A stretch of 64,000 nucleotides of DNA from Phaseolus vulgaris (GCF_000499845.2 NC_023758.2:15456427-15520426), one strand, 5' to 3'. Counted from the stretch's first letter, positions 1 to 12,322 are shown. Program-made: numbers and translations. The notes: generated by a model not told the origin, from the sequence alone.

Positions 1-47
1 GGTGATTGACCCTAGCGATGCTGTCCAACGACTTGAGGTCGGAAAAA
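1..47 (+). repeat. Probable 3' tip of the A1 5' LTR
   Basis: This stretch lies directly before the primer-binding site, where the 5' LTR must end. Its last bases (GGTCGGAAAA) resemble the family A LTR end (GGACGGAACA). The rest is not clearly similar to the 3' LTR end at 18283-18329, so the two LTRs may differ strongly or the element may be recombinant. Confidence 0.4.
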
Positions 48-66
48 TGGTGCCCACCGTGGGGCC
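48..66 (+). other. A1 primer-binding site (tRNA-Lys type)
   Basis: TGGTGCCCACCGTGGGGCC matches, with one mismatch in the first 17 bases, the complement of the 3' end of plant tRNA-Lys(CUU) as I recall it. The same site follows the LTR in A2, A3 and C. Confidence 0.8.
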
Positions 67-2842
67 GATTTAAAACATCAGTCCCATCACAAGCAACGAA
101 GATCTATCAGAGCCACCATAACGTTGGCAGAAGTTGGAGGAAACAGTGAAGAATGAGGGCCACCACTAGACAAGGTACCGCACGCGCGGCGAGTGAGCAA
201 ATGTCCATGCAGCAGGTCATGGAAAGGATGCGGGGGCTGCAGGATGAGATGGCGGAGTCGAGGATGGAACAAGAGCGCATACAGGTGGATCTCGCAGACT
301 CGCGCGCGAGAAACGAAGAGCTCCATCGGGTGAATGAAGAGTTGCGTCGGGGTTTGAACAATAACCAAGGGCAACGTGAACAAGATGAGACCGAGTGTCT
401 CACCCCACCAAGGGAGTTTTCCACACCCTTCTCGCAGGAGATCCTGGATGTAGTAATCCCCAACACGTTCGCGGGACCCATGGTGATTTTCACCGGGATG
501 GAGGACCCCGAGGCGCATCTCACTGCATTCCACACACAGATGGTGTTGGTAGGCGACTCCGATGCCGCAAGATGCAAGCTCTTTATGAGCACGTTGACGG
601 GGATGGCAATGGATTGGTTCATCAGTCTTCCAAACGGCCATATCACCTCCTTTCGGCAGTTGTCGAAGCTGTTTAGGGAGCAATACTTGGCGAACAAGGC
701 TCCACCGCCAGTTTCCTACGACCTGTTTGATGTAAAACAGTATCAAGGGGAGACCTTAAAGGAATACATCAACCGTTTCGGGGCCCAAGTAGTAAAGGTT
801 GGTACTTCAGAGGAGCCCATGATCGTGTACGCATTCAGAAAAGGCGTATGCCCCGGCCCTTTTTGCGAATCCATTATTCGCAATCGCCCTAGGACCTTCA
901 CTGAAATACGGCGTCGGGCGGTGGAACATATCACCTCTGAAGGAGAGGTGTGTGAGAAGCGCACCAGCGTCGTACCCTCACGCCCGAGAACGCAGACGCG
1001 GGCTCAACCCGTCAGGGTCAATGAGACCACGACGGGGAGAAAAAAGCCAGAGGGGAGACGCCCCTATGAGACTAGAAAATCCCAGCCCCGGGGTCTAGCA
1101 GGAGGGGATCGCCCGGCCAGAGAAAGGGCAAGGCCGGCGAGGTACAACTTTGTGGTGGAGTTGAAGGACCTGATTGTCGTGCCCAATATAGCTAAAAGGT
1201 TGAGGCGACCGGCGAAGACTGACAAGGTGTTAGAGCCTCGAAAGGACTCTTGGTGCGAGTTCCACGAAGCTTTCGGTCATCGCATCGATAACTGTCTGTC
1301 GCTGGGTTACCAGCTAGATGAGTTGGTGAGAAGCGGGTTTCTGAAGGATTATGTCGCAGAGCCCGCCACGATCGCGGCCCTGCCAGCGCCAGCGGAGGAG
1401 CAAGCGCACGAGATGCCTGTCCTCAGCGAAGTCCATACCATTGCTGGTGGCTTTTCCGGTGGAGGACCCACCGCCTTCCAGCGAAAGAAGTACGCGAGGG
1501 GGGTCAACTCAATTGAAGAAAGAATCTTAGGTGATCCGTGGGAGTCGGACCTCGTGTTCACGAGGGCGGATCTGCAGGATGTTGTACCGCACGACAACAA
1601 CCCCGTGGTCATTTCGGTCGTCACGACGGGTAGAAAGGTGCACAGGGTTCTTGTCGACCAAGGAAGCTCTGCAGATGTCATGTTCTGGTCGACATTCAAC
1701 AAGTTGCGGTTGCCTCCCGACCTTTTGAGACCCTACACAGGGTGCTTATATGGGTTTGCAGATAACCAGGTGGAAGTCCGAGGCTACTTGGAGTTGAGGA
1801 CAACGTTCACAGATGGAGAGGCCTCGCATACCGAAAGCATCCGGTACTTGGTCGTAAACGCCAATTCCGCCTACAACATTTTGTTGGGCAGACCGGCGTT
1901 GAATAGGCTGAACGCAGTAGCCTCCACGCGCCATATGAAGATGAAGCTGCCGGATCTCAGTAGCAAGGTGATTGTCATTAAATCGGATCAGGAGGAAGCA
2001 CGAAAATGTTATGAGAATAGCCTGAAAACAAAGAGAGGCGTGTTTATGGTGTTCGAGCGTCTGCCAAGAGCAGAGGCAATGATGGAAATAGAACCCTTAA
2101 TTGAAGCGACGCCCACGGAGTCAACGCCTGGCCAGGCCACACTCGTTGGGGCGACACCCGAGACAGATACGCACATGGAGGAGGGGCCTGACGACACATC
2201 GCCCGCAGAAGAGGCGACGCCCATTAAGGGAAATAGCAGGGATCAACAGGCGGCTAACGTGGTGGAGAGGGAGATTGGCGGCAAAACGTTTAAACTGGGG
2301 TGTTTGCTGAGCCAAGAAGAGCAAGATGAGGTGGCAGGGGTGATTTCACGCCATTTAGATGCTTTCGCATGGTCTGCCTCGGATATGCCCGGCATCGACC
2401 TTGATTTCCTATTCCATCACCTTAGCATGGACGCCACGGTCCGCCCCGTGCGTCAAAGAAAGAGAAAGTTTAATGAAGAGAGGCAGCTTGTGGTAAGGGA
2501 AGAGACGCAGAAGCTGCTGAGTGCGGGTCACATCAGGGAGATTCAATACCCTGAATGGCTGGCCAACGTCGTCCTGGTGAAGAAGGCGAATGGGAAGTGG
2601 AGGATGTGCGTGGACTTCACCGACTTGAATAAAGCGTGCCCAAAGGACTCGTACCCACTACCCAGCATCGACGCGCTTGTGGACAGTGCCTCCGGTTGCA
2701 AGATACTTAGCTTTTTGGATGCATTCTCGGGATACAACCAGATCAAGATGCACCCGAGAGATGAGAGTAAAACTGCATTCATGACGGAGAGTAGCAGTTA
2801 CTATTACAAGGTGATGCCTTTTGGGATAAAAAATGCAGGCGC

Positions 2843-2873
2843 TTTGGAGAGTAGCAGTTAGCATTCAAGGCGC
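2843..2873 (+). repeat. 31-bp templated insertion in A1 RT
   Basis: Relative to A2, 31 extra bases sit between the codons for KNAG and ATYQ. They include GGAGAGTAGCAGTTA, which also occurs just upstream at about 2787-2801, and they end with a repeat of the GGCGC at the junction. This looks like repair that copied nearby sequence. It creates a stop at 2859-2861 and shifts the frame. Confidence 0.8.
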
Positions 2874-3490
2874 CACCTACCAAAGGCTGATGGACAAGGT
2901 CCTAGCGCCCATGTTAGGGAGGAATGTGTACGCCTACGTGGATGATATGGTAGTGGCGTCGAAGGATAGGATGCGGAACGTGGCGGACCTAGAGGAGTTG
3001 TTTGTCACCATAGCCAAGTACCGCCTCAAGCTAAACCCCGAGAAGTGTGTCTTCGGGGTGGAGGCCGGTAAGTTCCTAGGTTTCATGCTCACGGAGAGGG
3101 GAATAGAGGCAAACCCCGATAAATGCGCAGCAATCATCGCCATGCGAAGCCCGACATCAGTGAAGGAAGTGCAGCAGCTGACGGGGCGAATGGCGGCACT
3201 GTCAAGGTTTGTTTCTGCTGGAGGAGAGAAGGGCATCCGTATTTCCAGTGCCTTAAAAGAAATAGTCGCTTTGCATGGACCGACGAATGCGAAGCGACTT
3301 TCATCAAGTTGAAAGAGTATTTGGCGACGCCACCGGTCCTTTGCAAACCGGTAGCGGGCGTGCCCCTCCGGCTATACTTCACGGTAACAGAGCGAGCAAT
3401 CAGTTCTGTGTTGGTCCAGGAACATGACCAAGTTCAAAAGCCCATATATTTCGTCAGCAAGGCTTTACAAGGCCCGGAGACGAGATACCA

Positions 3491-4485
3491 TGATGGAGAT
3501 CAAGATCAAGAGAACGTAGAGGCTAATCAACAAGATCAAGAGGAGGTGGAGGCACAAATAGAAGACGCCCATGGAGGTCAAAGTCCACCTCAAAGGCTTA
3601 CAAGAAGCATGTTTAAAGCTTTAGGAACTAGAGGACATTTATTTTCTCTTTTTGTAATTTCTTTAGTTGAAGGTGCTTAGAGGGAAACTTTGGAAACCTC
3701 TTTTGTTATAGCATCTTTTAGGCTTTAGTTAGGAGCTTTAGGGGGGTGTATTAGTAGATAGGTGTAGGAGTAGAATAGGAGGTGCCAAAGTGAAGGAAAG
3801 AGTCACACCTTCCTCATGCATGGAATAGGCGCCGATTTTGAATAGTTTTAGGAGGGAATTTTGAATTCTCTTAGCTTTGTTTTTCAGCACCTTAGGCTAT
3901 AAATAGAGGTGCTCTCCTTGTAAAATTCAGATTGGAATTAATCTAAGAAAACTCTACTCAAATTTTGAGTGAACTTTGGAGAGCTTTTGGAGCCTTCTTC
4001 TCTAGTCTTATCTTGATGGATCAATGGAGTCCTCAAGTGGCGGCATCACTCTTATCTAGGAGCATTCCACACTTCTAGTGGCGAGATCATCCAACATCCT
4101 TTCATCTTCATGAGCACTCTCTTCTCCTTCCTTCCTTCTCTTTCAATTGTTCATGTTGTCTTGTGTTCTTGAGTTGTTTGGTTCGTCTTTTCTATTTTTT
4201 CCAGCACCTATGTTCTGTTCTTGCCTTTTAATTACACTTTTGTTCAGTTCAAATGTTTGCTTATTCAATTCTGTTCGGTTCCTTTAATTGTACCTCTCTT
4301 TGTTGATTCAATTTGACAATATGTGGAGCATCCAAATGAGTTTGGGATTTGGTACTAGTTTTTGGTGAGTTCTTGTCTTAGAACAATGATCCAACTCTAA
4401 GAAAAGTGCCTCTATAATGTCCAGCTCAAGGTGATTCCTAAGAATGTCAAGAATCATTATCTATATGGCTAGTGGAATCACATCA
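3491..4485 (+). mobile_element. B0: solo CRM-type LTR with TACCA target-site duplication
   Basis: A 995-bp LTR starts TGATGGAGATC and ends GGAATCACATCA. It is flanked by TACCA at 3486-3490 and 4486-4490, and the interrupted RNase H codons rejoin across it. It matches the LTRs of B2. It contains the TATA box TATAAATA at 3898-3905. Its first ~190 bp code for the acidic integrase tail with PQRLTRS that CRM elements read from their 3' LTR. Solo LTRs arise by recombination between the two LTRs of an element. Confidence 0.95.
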
Positions 4486-6600
4486 TACCAGGCGCTAGAG
4501 AAGGCAGCGTTGGCCGTGGTATTTTCGGCCAGGAGGCTCCGCCATTACTTCCACAGCTTTACAGTGGTGGTGATGACGAACCTCCCTATACAAAAGGTAT
4601 TATAGAAACCTCACGTAGCGGGAAGGATGGTGCGCTGGGCGGTGGAGTTGTCAGAGTTTGATATCCAGTATGAGCCCAGAGGATCCATCAAAGGGCAGGT
4701 ATATGCAGATTTTGTGGCAGAGCTCTCGCCCGGAGGCGAACAAGAGGTGGAGGCGGGCTCGCAGTGGTTGCTCTCGGTCGACGGCTCTTCCAACCAGCAA
4801 GGAAGTGGTCCGGGGATAGTCTTGGAGGGACCCAATGGCGTGCTGATTGAGCAAGCTCTGCGCTTCGCCTTTAAGGCATGTAATAATCAGGCTGAGTACG
4901 AAGCTCTGATTGCAGGGATGCTCTTGGCTAAGGAGATGGGCGCGCAGAACCTCTTGGTGAAAAGCGATTCCCAGCTGATTACGGGATAAGTATCGGGCGA
5001 GTTCCAAGCAAAAGACCCGCAAATGGCGGCGTATTTGAAATACGTCCAATTCTTGAAAGGAGCGTTTAGCGCTCTTGAGCTAATACATGTCCCACGAGAA
5101 CAAAATGCCAGAGCTGACCTGCTGGCCAAGCTGGCCAGCTCAGGCAAGGGGGGCAGGCAGAGGACAGTAATCCAAGAGACGCTCAAAGCCCCGAGAAAAT
5201 TCGTGGAGGACAACAGGGTGAATGTCCTCCATGTTAGTACAGCGAAAGGGAGGCTAAGGAGTCATCGTTCTTTGACTCAAGATACGGTGAAGACGCCCCA
5301 TATTAGCACATACGTGGACACGCCCGAACGAGGAAGGCACACGCAGATATGTGCTTTAGCCGAAGGAGATACCTGGATGACGCCATACAGACGGTATTTG
5401 GCGGATGGGGTTCTCCCAGCGGAACCTGAAGAAGGCAAGAAGGTTAAGAGGAATGCCGCAAGATACACCCTGGTGGATGGAGTATTGTTCAGGCACGGGT
5501 TCACCCACCCTATCCTAACCTGCGTAAGCGGCGACGAGTGCACCAGAATAATGGCGGAGCTCCACGAAGACATTTGTGGGAGTCACGTAGGGGGAAGGTC
5601 CTTAGCCTCTAAGGTGGTACGCGCAGGTTTCTACTGGCCAACAGTAAAAGAGGATTGCGTGCGGCACGCCCAGCATTGCAAGCAATGTCAAAAACACGCT
5701 GACTGGCACAAGGCGCCGCCAGAAGAGCTGCGATCCATATACAACCCGTGGCCTTTCCATACGTGGGGGATCGACATCCTAGGTCCATTCCCATTGGCAA
5801 TAAGGCAGATGAAGTATTTGATTGTTGCCATTGAATACTTCACCAAGTGGATAGAGGCGGAGCCCGTGGCCCAGATTACTGCGCACAAGGTGCAACACTT
5901 TGTTTGGAAGAACATTGTGTGTCGCTTTGGCGTACCTAGGCGGATAGTATCCGACAATGGAACCTAGTTCGCCAGCCAGCAGTTGAGAAACCTGTGTGCA
6001 GAGGTAGGCATCAAGCAAGTGTTCGCATCAGTCGAACACCCCCAGACTAACGGGCAGGTAGAGTCAGCGAATAGAGTTTTGCTGAGAGGGCTAAAGAGAA
6101 GGCTAGAAAAGGCTAAAGAAGCGTGGGCGGAGGAAGTGCCAAGGATCGTATGGGCATACCACACCACGCCCCAATCTTCCACCATGGAGATGCCTTTCAG
6201 CTTCGTATATGGGTCGGATGCGATGATCCCGGTTGAGATTCACGAAAGCTCGCCCCGCTTCCAAAATTTCGTGGCTGAGGAATCCAACGAAGAAAGGCGG
6301 GTGAATCTACACCTACTGGACGAGGCCAGGGAGGAAGCAAGAATAAAGGCCGAAGCAGTAAAGAGAAGAGTAGAGCGACAATATAGCTCTAAGGTGAAGC
6401 CACGGCAGTTTCAGATTGGCGACTTAGTTATGAGGAAGGCTCACCCATATGAGCTGGAAAATAAATTGTCTCCCAAGTGGACCGGACCCTTCAGAATCAC
6501 CGAAGCTAAGGGGAGCGGTTCATACAACTTAGAGACTTTGGAGGGGGGTCCCATTCCGCGCAGCTGGAATGCGGCCAATTTGAAGTTTTATTTTAGTTGA

Positions 6601-7135
6601 ACTATGTAAGTAAGCAGCCATGTAACAATTTTATAGAAGGGGACACTCTTTTTCCCTCTCGGGGGTTTTTTAACGAGGTCACCCAAATAAAAGAAAGAGA
6701 AGTTCAAGAAAAGCTTTGCCTCAATTTTTATCTTCTTTCCACTCGAAGTGCAAGGCCAAGGGGTAAAAAGATAAAAGACAAAGATTCGAAATAGGCGACA
6801 GGCGTCGCCAAACATACGCGTCGCCAAGAGCAGGCGTCGCCAGGAAAGGGGTGTCGCCAGATGCAGGCATCGCCAAGAAACATAACGAAGGAAACGTGCA
6901 CAGTATGTTAAAAGAAGCGAATGTAGGCGAAGGTGTGCAAAAATGAAGCGGCGTTACAGAAAGAAAAAACATGACACCAGAGATTTAATATTACTAATAG
7001 AGTTCGAGATAAAGGTCAATGAGATAAATGAGGCGAACAGGTACATGCCCTATGCTCAAACAAAAAGTACAAACAGACCACTTTTCAGTGGCCTCCGGAG
7101 TCAAAAGCGGAAGTTTCTAAGGCAGTCACTCGTAC
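6601..7135 (+). other. A1 spacer after pol with conserved post-pol block
   Basis: No gene was seen. At 6639-6695 lies a block (GGGGACACTCTTTTTCCC, a G-rich run, TTTTTTAACGAGGTCACCC, then AATAAA) that follows the pol stop in A2 (32409-32464) and C (52568-52620) as well. It could help end or process the pol transcript. Several GGCGTCGCC-type motifs occur at 6790-6880. Confidence 0.7.
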
Positions 7136-7901
7136 ATATATACTTCTCCAAGGTTTCGGCGTTGAACTCCAAACTAATCAGAGTGGCGGAGTCAAAACCC
7201 CCCGCCTTAGCCAGGATCCGGCAAACCACCTGGTCGTTCGGCGTTAGTTTCTTGAAGGGTTTGGACTTCAGGGCTCTCGTCTCCCTCACCCAGTACAGTG
7301 GAAAACCATCTAGGGCGGAAGGCACGAGATCGGAGCAACAAACTTTGAAAAACCTACCCTTCCACCCTGTGAAGGAGTTTTGGAAAGGAGTCAGGAGAAC
7401 CCTGTCGGGAACGTTACTGAAGGTCACCCAGAGGTTGTTCCTTTGCCTCTTCACCTCAAAGAAGTGAAGAAAGATATCAACCGAGGGCGCACACCCCAGA
7501 AAGCCAAAGAGTATGTCAAAGGCCTTGACGAAAGCCCAGCTATTAGGATACAACTGGGCCGGAGCAGCGTTAATTTCCGTCAGTAGTTCCCTCTCAAACC
7601 TGGAGAAGGGCAGGCGCACGCCGATGCTCTTGAATACCACCTGATAAAAGTAGAAGAAGGGGACCCCGTCGTTGGCCCGTTCATCCCCGCACACCGGCTC
7701 CCCCAAGGTGCAAGGGAGTACGGCAATATCGTCATCATGCCTCCTAGCGAAGGCACGATGATCGTAGGAACACGAATCCCCTTTGTGTTCCCTTATGGCC
7801 CTCGTAGAAAGCAAGCATGAGCACTCGTCAAGGAGCTCGCGCGAGGCCCATGCATACAGGTCCTTGGGGCTAACCCTAGGGGGAGGAACATGGGAAGACA
7901 T
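7136..7901 (-). CDS. A1 antisense gene aORF1, exon 1 (PF04195-type domain)
   Basis: This is a minus-strand gene inside a + strand element, in the 3' region after pol. I choose the ATG at 7901 because the protein then begins MSSH like its A2 copy at 31094. The run from this ATG to the predicted splice donor (GT at 7134-7135) is 766 nt in both copies. The protein carries the block LLTEINAAPAQLYPNSWAF and FLHFFEVKRQ, typical of the Pfam family 'Putative gypsy type transposon' (PF04195) as I recall it. The molecular function is unknown. Unspliced, the frame stays open to 7101. I could not find the small second exon that A2 has at 31956-32056, so this copy may be incomplete. Confidence is high for the family and lower for the gene model. 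Confidence 0.75.
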
Positions 7902-9339
7902 GTCGCTACAAGAGGTGAGCAAAGAGCTGGGAGTTCAAAGGAGAATAGCGCGTTAGGAATACGGGAGGTAAAGCGCCAACTAGGAGGAATGCAGAAGGAA
8001 CTCTTTGTGTAGCGGTGCAAGGAGGGTGCGAAACACAGGGATGATGAACGCAGGTATAAGATTCTGAAGATCTAAATATTGCAGTTGGAGCGCCAAGCGA
8101 CGCAAATGGGAGCACCGTGCGATCGAGCCACGTGTGAGATGATGGGAGGATGATCCTGGCGCCACTGGTTAACATTCAGAAAACGTCGCGTCGACAGAAT
8201 GCCCAAGGCTACGATGCGCCGCCAAGAATGGGAGCATCTTGTCAGAAGCTCAGAAAATGTCAGGATCAAGTCAAGTGAGGGAACGTCCCATCAGCCATAC
8301 GGGAAGTACCACGTGGATGGCGCGGGCGAGACCCTTAAGCTCTCCGCTACCCCCAGGCGTCGACCAGAGTCGAAGTCAAAGTCAATGTCAGGGTAAAGTC
8401 AACGGGTTGACTGCATCAGGCGTCGCCAGTATAAGACGCTGAGGGCGTCGCCAGTATAAGACGCTGAGGGTGTCGCCAGCATGAGACGCCGAGGGCGTCG
8501 CCAGTGTAAGTTATCAGCGGCGTCGCCTCCCTGATACCCACAGGTAGGAAAGACTGTGGAGGGAGACGAAATCGAAGAAGCCAAAACTGGTCACCAGCGG
8601 CGTCGCCTCCCCGATACCCACAGGTAGGAAAGACTGTGGAGGGAGACAAGATCGCCAGAGGCCGAGTGAACCACCGGCAGGGTTGCTCCCCGATACCCAT
8701 GGGAAGAAAAGACCATGGAGGGAACGACCCCATGGGGGGCTTCGAGCCTTCCCTGTGCTTGGCATTTCTAGACACCCTGAGGACGATACGGCCCTGCTGT
8801 AGCAGACCTCTCCTCCGGCGTGGGCGCCAAGCACCAAGAATTAAGGGACAGATCGCCTTGATGCTTAAGACACCCCATGGACGATACGACGCTGATTAGA
8901 CAGGCCTCTCCATGGGCGTGGGCATTGAAGCGCGACCTTGTCCCAAGTGTTTAAGACACAGAGCAGGTCTCGACCTTTGCGTTCGCAGCGATGGCGGAGC
9001 GGCCAGCGTCTTCACGAGGCAGAGGCCTCACAGATACGAAGGCTGAGCAGGGTTTGAGGTACACGTTAGAAGTGAGGCACCGGGTGCACAGGATCGCCCG
9101 ACACAGCGAAAGAAACGGATAAAAGTACAGGCAAAGCAATTGAAGTACACAAAAATGTAGAACGAAGGTAAAAATATCATACAAACAGAACTCGATACCT
9201 CAGAAGTGTAAAATTGTCATGCAAAACCCATGGTTCTGACAAAGGTGCAAATAGTTCAAAGGGTTTACAAGTTTATCGGAGATTGACAAGAACAAATATA
9301 AAGCACAAAAAGTAAAGGTGGCAGTTGAGAGTCAGCGTT
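7902..9339. other. A1 spacer between the two antisense genes, including a U3 relic
   Basis: No protein gene was recognised. About 8305-8725 resembles the start of the family A LTR together with the DNA just before it. It has CCACGTGGATGGC, then CTTAAG, then a run of AAAGTCAA-type repeats, GGCGTCGCC motifs and the hairpin motif. The polypurine tract and the TGTACC terminus are missing. The rest is probably the 5' leader of aORF1 and the 3' end of aORF2. Confidence 0.6.
8528..8725 (-). repeat. Three tandem copies of the family A hairpin motif
   Basis: Stems lie at 8538-8559, 8618-8639 and 8697-8718, spaced 80 and 79 bp. On the minus strand each reads CCACAG or CCATGG, a 10-base loop TCTTTCCTAC (TCTTTTCTTC in the third), then CTGTGG or CCATGG, followed by GGTATC. 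All three stems pair perfectly. Confidence 0.85.
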
Positions 9340-11610
9340 TCAATCATCCAACTCAAGGGGCATGACGTGTCCATCAACGACATGGTGGGTGGAATCGCAA
9401 TTAGAAACGTTGATCCCCGGGTTCTCGCTGACGGCCTGGGCCAAAGCCTCTTTGAATCCCTCCTCGAAGGTGCCGGCCATGTCATCGATGAACGCCTTCT
9501 TGGCCTTCTCCAACTCCTCGATGGTAGAGTCCCCGGAAGCCACCTGCTTCTCCAGAGCCTCCTTCTCCACTCTGAGCCGGCTGACCTCGATCTGCAGGTT
9601 GTCATGGTCAACCCGGAGAAGGTCCAATGTCTTGGCCTGGGTAGCTATCTCCTCCTCCATCCACTCCAGTTTTTCGGCCTGCCCATAGCATTGATCCTCC
9701 AAGTCCTTCTGAAGCTCTTCGGAGGCTTCGGCCATGTCTTGGAGGTCCGTTATTTGAACCTGGAGAGAGACTTCCCGAAGGTAGAAGTCAGCCTGAAACT
9801 CCATCGCCTCACCCAGCTGCCTTTCAGCCTCTTCTTTGGCCTCTTGTGCCAACTTTAGAGAGGCTTGGTAGGCCTCATTTTGGCGTCCCAGAGCTTTCTT
9901 TTCCTACTCCAGAGCGGCCACTCTTGCTTCCAGGGCTTATGTGTTTAAAGTTGCGTTTCTAGCTTGGGCGCGCCAATCAAGGGCCACGACCAAGAAGGCT
10001 CCCAAGTAGAAGGGCATTCCTTCTTTCCTGTCGGAGCCTTCTGGCATTAATCCCCCGTTGAAGCCTCTCATCAGATGCATGATTGGAGGAGGAATGGCAA
10101 TAAGATCGGGGGCGGCAAAAATGGAGGCAGGATCAGCGGGGACCTCTGCTGGTGGTGGAGTCGGAGCAGACTCAGCCCCTTCGCCTTTCTCCTCTTGGAC
10201 TATTGTGGGAGGGGGAGAGGTAGCACTAGGGGGATTGTCCCTGAACGAATCCCCTCCCTGGGGTGATGCTGCTGGTAGGATGGGAACCCTCACAGCCTTT
10301 CTCCTCTTGAAGGATACCACGCCATCAGAGTCCTCATCATCGGAGAGGATCTCCAACACCCTCTTCCCTTTGTCCCGGGGGGCTGGGGCAGGTGATGAGG
10401 CCACAGCCAATGGGACTGCGGCGATGGGTGTAGGTGAGCTGGGTGTTTGAAGTGTTTGGGGGCTACGTGGGGGTGGTGAAGATGGGCCTAGTGGAGTTTC
10501 GGTGGTGGTTGGTGTTGGTGAGGGCGAGGATAGTGGGAGGCTTGGATCAGCAGCGGGAGCGGAGGAGGCGCCAGCCTTGGTGGCACGAGCAGCATTCAGT
10601 GCTTTCGCCAAGACCATCCTCTTAGAAGAATCCATCACTGATCCTACATTCAGACAAACCAAAGAACAGAAGTTAAGGCCAATGCAGTTATATAAACCCA
10701 CAAAGTGCGCAGATAAACGGAACATAAAGACACTTAGCAACGAGGGAAATAGGTGGAGGAGGCCAACAGAAAAAGCATGATGCAGTAAAACACAGATAAG
10801 AAAGGGCAACAAGAAACGAGCCTCCCTACCAAAATAGGTGGACAGGGTGTGTGCGTTGTATTCGCACGCTATGAGCTTCAGCGTGTCGAAAACGATCCCC
10901 AGGCCAGCCAAGGCCTTGCAGACCCCCCTATCAGTAGAGGACAACTCATCCAGGGCCTTAGGCTTGACCAGCTTGGGATGCTCTGTCCAGTATAATGGGA
11001 AGCCATCCAAGGCTGTGGGATCCTGTTTGGCGCAGCACACCCTGAAGAATTTTCCTTTCCAGCCTTTATACGAGTTCTGGAAGAGGGAAAGGAGGATCCT
11101 GCCAGCGATCCCGGAAAAGCTCACCCAGAGGCTTTTCCCTTGCTTCTTCACCTCGAAGAAATGTAGAAAGACGTCCACAGAAGGGAGAACGCCTAGATAT
11201 CCACAAAGAATTTGAAAGGCCCGAACAAAGGCCCAGCTATTGGGATGTAGCTGGGCAGGGGCCGTATTAATCTCCGTGAGGAGTTCCCTCTCGAAGGGTG
11301 TGAACGGAAGGCGTACACCAACGCGTTTGAATACAGTTTGATACATGAAGAAAAAGGGGGTCCCACTCCTGGGTCTGTCATCTACACAAACAGGTTCCCC
11401 TGGCCTGCCGGGGCGGACGGAAATGTGGGCATCATGGGTGCGGCAGAAGGCATTGAAGTTGTGTAAATGGGGATCACCCCGATGGTTCTCCAAGTCCTGA
11501 AAGGTCGTCAAGGTGGTGCATTCGTTTAGAAGATCGTCAGGGGCCCATTTATAGAGGGCCTTGTAGTCGGTCTTGGGGGGAGAACTGGACCTTGGTTTCA
11601 GGCGCACCAT
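9340..11610 (-). pseudogene. A1 antisense gene aORF2 (PF04195 domain, acidic/basic linker, coiled coil)
   Basis: This is a minus-strand gene starting at the ATG at 11610. Exon 1 (11610-10830) encodes a PF04195-type domain with LLTEINTAPAQLHPNSWAF and FLHFFEVKKQ. A GT-AG intron (10829-10644, 186 bp) is supported by A2, where joining the equivalent exons gives the same YFGSVM junction. Because 186 is a multiple of three, the unspliced frame stays open here. Exon 2 encodes a Pro/Ser-rich linker, RVLEILSDDEDSDG followed by the basic FKRRKAVRVP, then a heptad-rich coiled coil ending in LELDD. In-frame stops TAA at 9937-9939 and TAG at 9904-9906 separate the coiled coil; the TAA is shared with A2. 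The function is unknown; a nuclear location is inferred from the basic stretch. Confidence 0.75.
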
Positions 11611-12322
11611 GATGCGGATAAATAGCTGGAGAAAGAAGAAAGGAAAAGGGTTTTAACAAGCGATGCCAAGGCAGAAAGGGGAAGAGAAACCCTAGAAAAT
11701 GCCACTCACGCGAAGAAACCCAGAAAGGGGAGAAGAGAGCGGAGAAGGACGAAGGAGCGAAAAGAACGCAGAAATGCAGAAACACAAATAGTCCCAGGCA
11801 GTTCATACACAGTAATGCAACGCAATGAAGAGGAAGAATCATGGATGTAGAAAAGTCATACCTTTGAGTGTCGAAGTAGGGAAGGAATGGAAGCACGAAG
11901 GAGAGAGTGGGGATTGCAGAGAAAGAGCTCGAAGGAGATGAACAGTGCGGGAATGCAGAGAAAGTGGATGAAACAGTGGTTTTGAGCGCGGGGTTTTAGG
12001 TAACTTAAACGTGACATTTGCAACCCAAGAGGCGCTAATTTGGGACCGTGCGATTGAGCCGCGTGTCAAAGGATCAGGCGCTCAATGGGAGCGCAAGAGA
12101 CTTTTGAGGCTAACGTGGCACGCGATTAAGCGTGGCCCCAAAAGGTGTTAGCTGCCTCGCTTCAGAGGATGTCCAATCAGCCATTAAGAGCACCCCAATG
12201 GTTCAGAGTATGTCGCGTCAATAGTTTGGGAGGGTCACGTCAGCAAGAATGACACGTCACCGGGATGCCACGTGGATGGCATGGGCGAGGCCTTAGTCTT
12301 TTTGCTGAAGAAAAGTCATCCT
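11611..12322. other. A1 noncoding region between aORF2 start and polypurine tract
   Basis: No gene was seen. It must hold the promoter and leader of aORF2 (minus strand) and the 3' end of the element on the + strand. Near 12270 it has CCACGTGGATGGC with a G-box core CACGTG, which recurs in the A2 equivalent and near the internal U3 relic. Confidence 0.5.

Larger units (their letters stand above)
153..6600 (+). pseudogene. gag-pol: A1 gag-pol polyprotein, decayed Tat-lineage copy
   Basis: This is a copy of the polyprotein that is intact in A2. Gag begins at the ATG at 153 and has a coiled-coil-like N-terminus. A zinc knuckle of form C-x2-H-x4-H-x4-C lies near 1255-1300, and a protease motif VDQGSSADVMF near 1650. 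The RT motif YVDD is near 2938, RNase H near 3400 and 4510, and a second RNase H at 4780-5130. Integrase (HHCC then DDE) covers about 5560-6300. The reading frame is broken by a 31-bp insertion at 2843-2873, a 1-bp loss near 3231, the solo LTR at 3491-4485, and stops at 4603 (TAG), 4987 (TAA) and 5965 (TAG). All three stops replace a Gln CAG codon present in A2. It ends like A2 in ...NLKFYFS. It cannot make a working polyprotein. Confidence 0.93.

Noticed and set aside
48..66. tRNA gene fragment at the primer-binding sites
   Set aside because: The similarity to tRNA-Lys is limited to 17-19 bases in complement orientation directly after an LTR, which is the expected primer site. No tRNA body is present.
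8420..8620. GGCGTCGCC repeats as a CpG island of a host gene promoter
   Set aside because: They lie in an LTR-derived spacer of A1 and recur in every family A LTR; no host exon follows.
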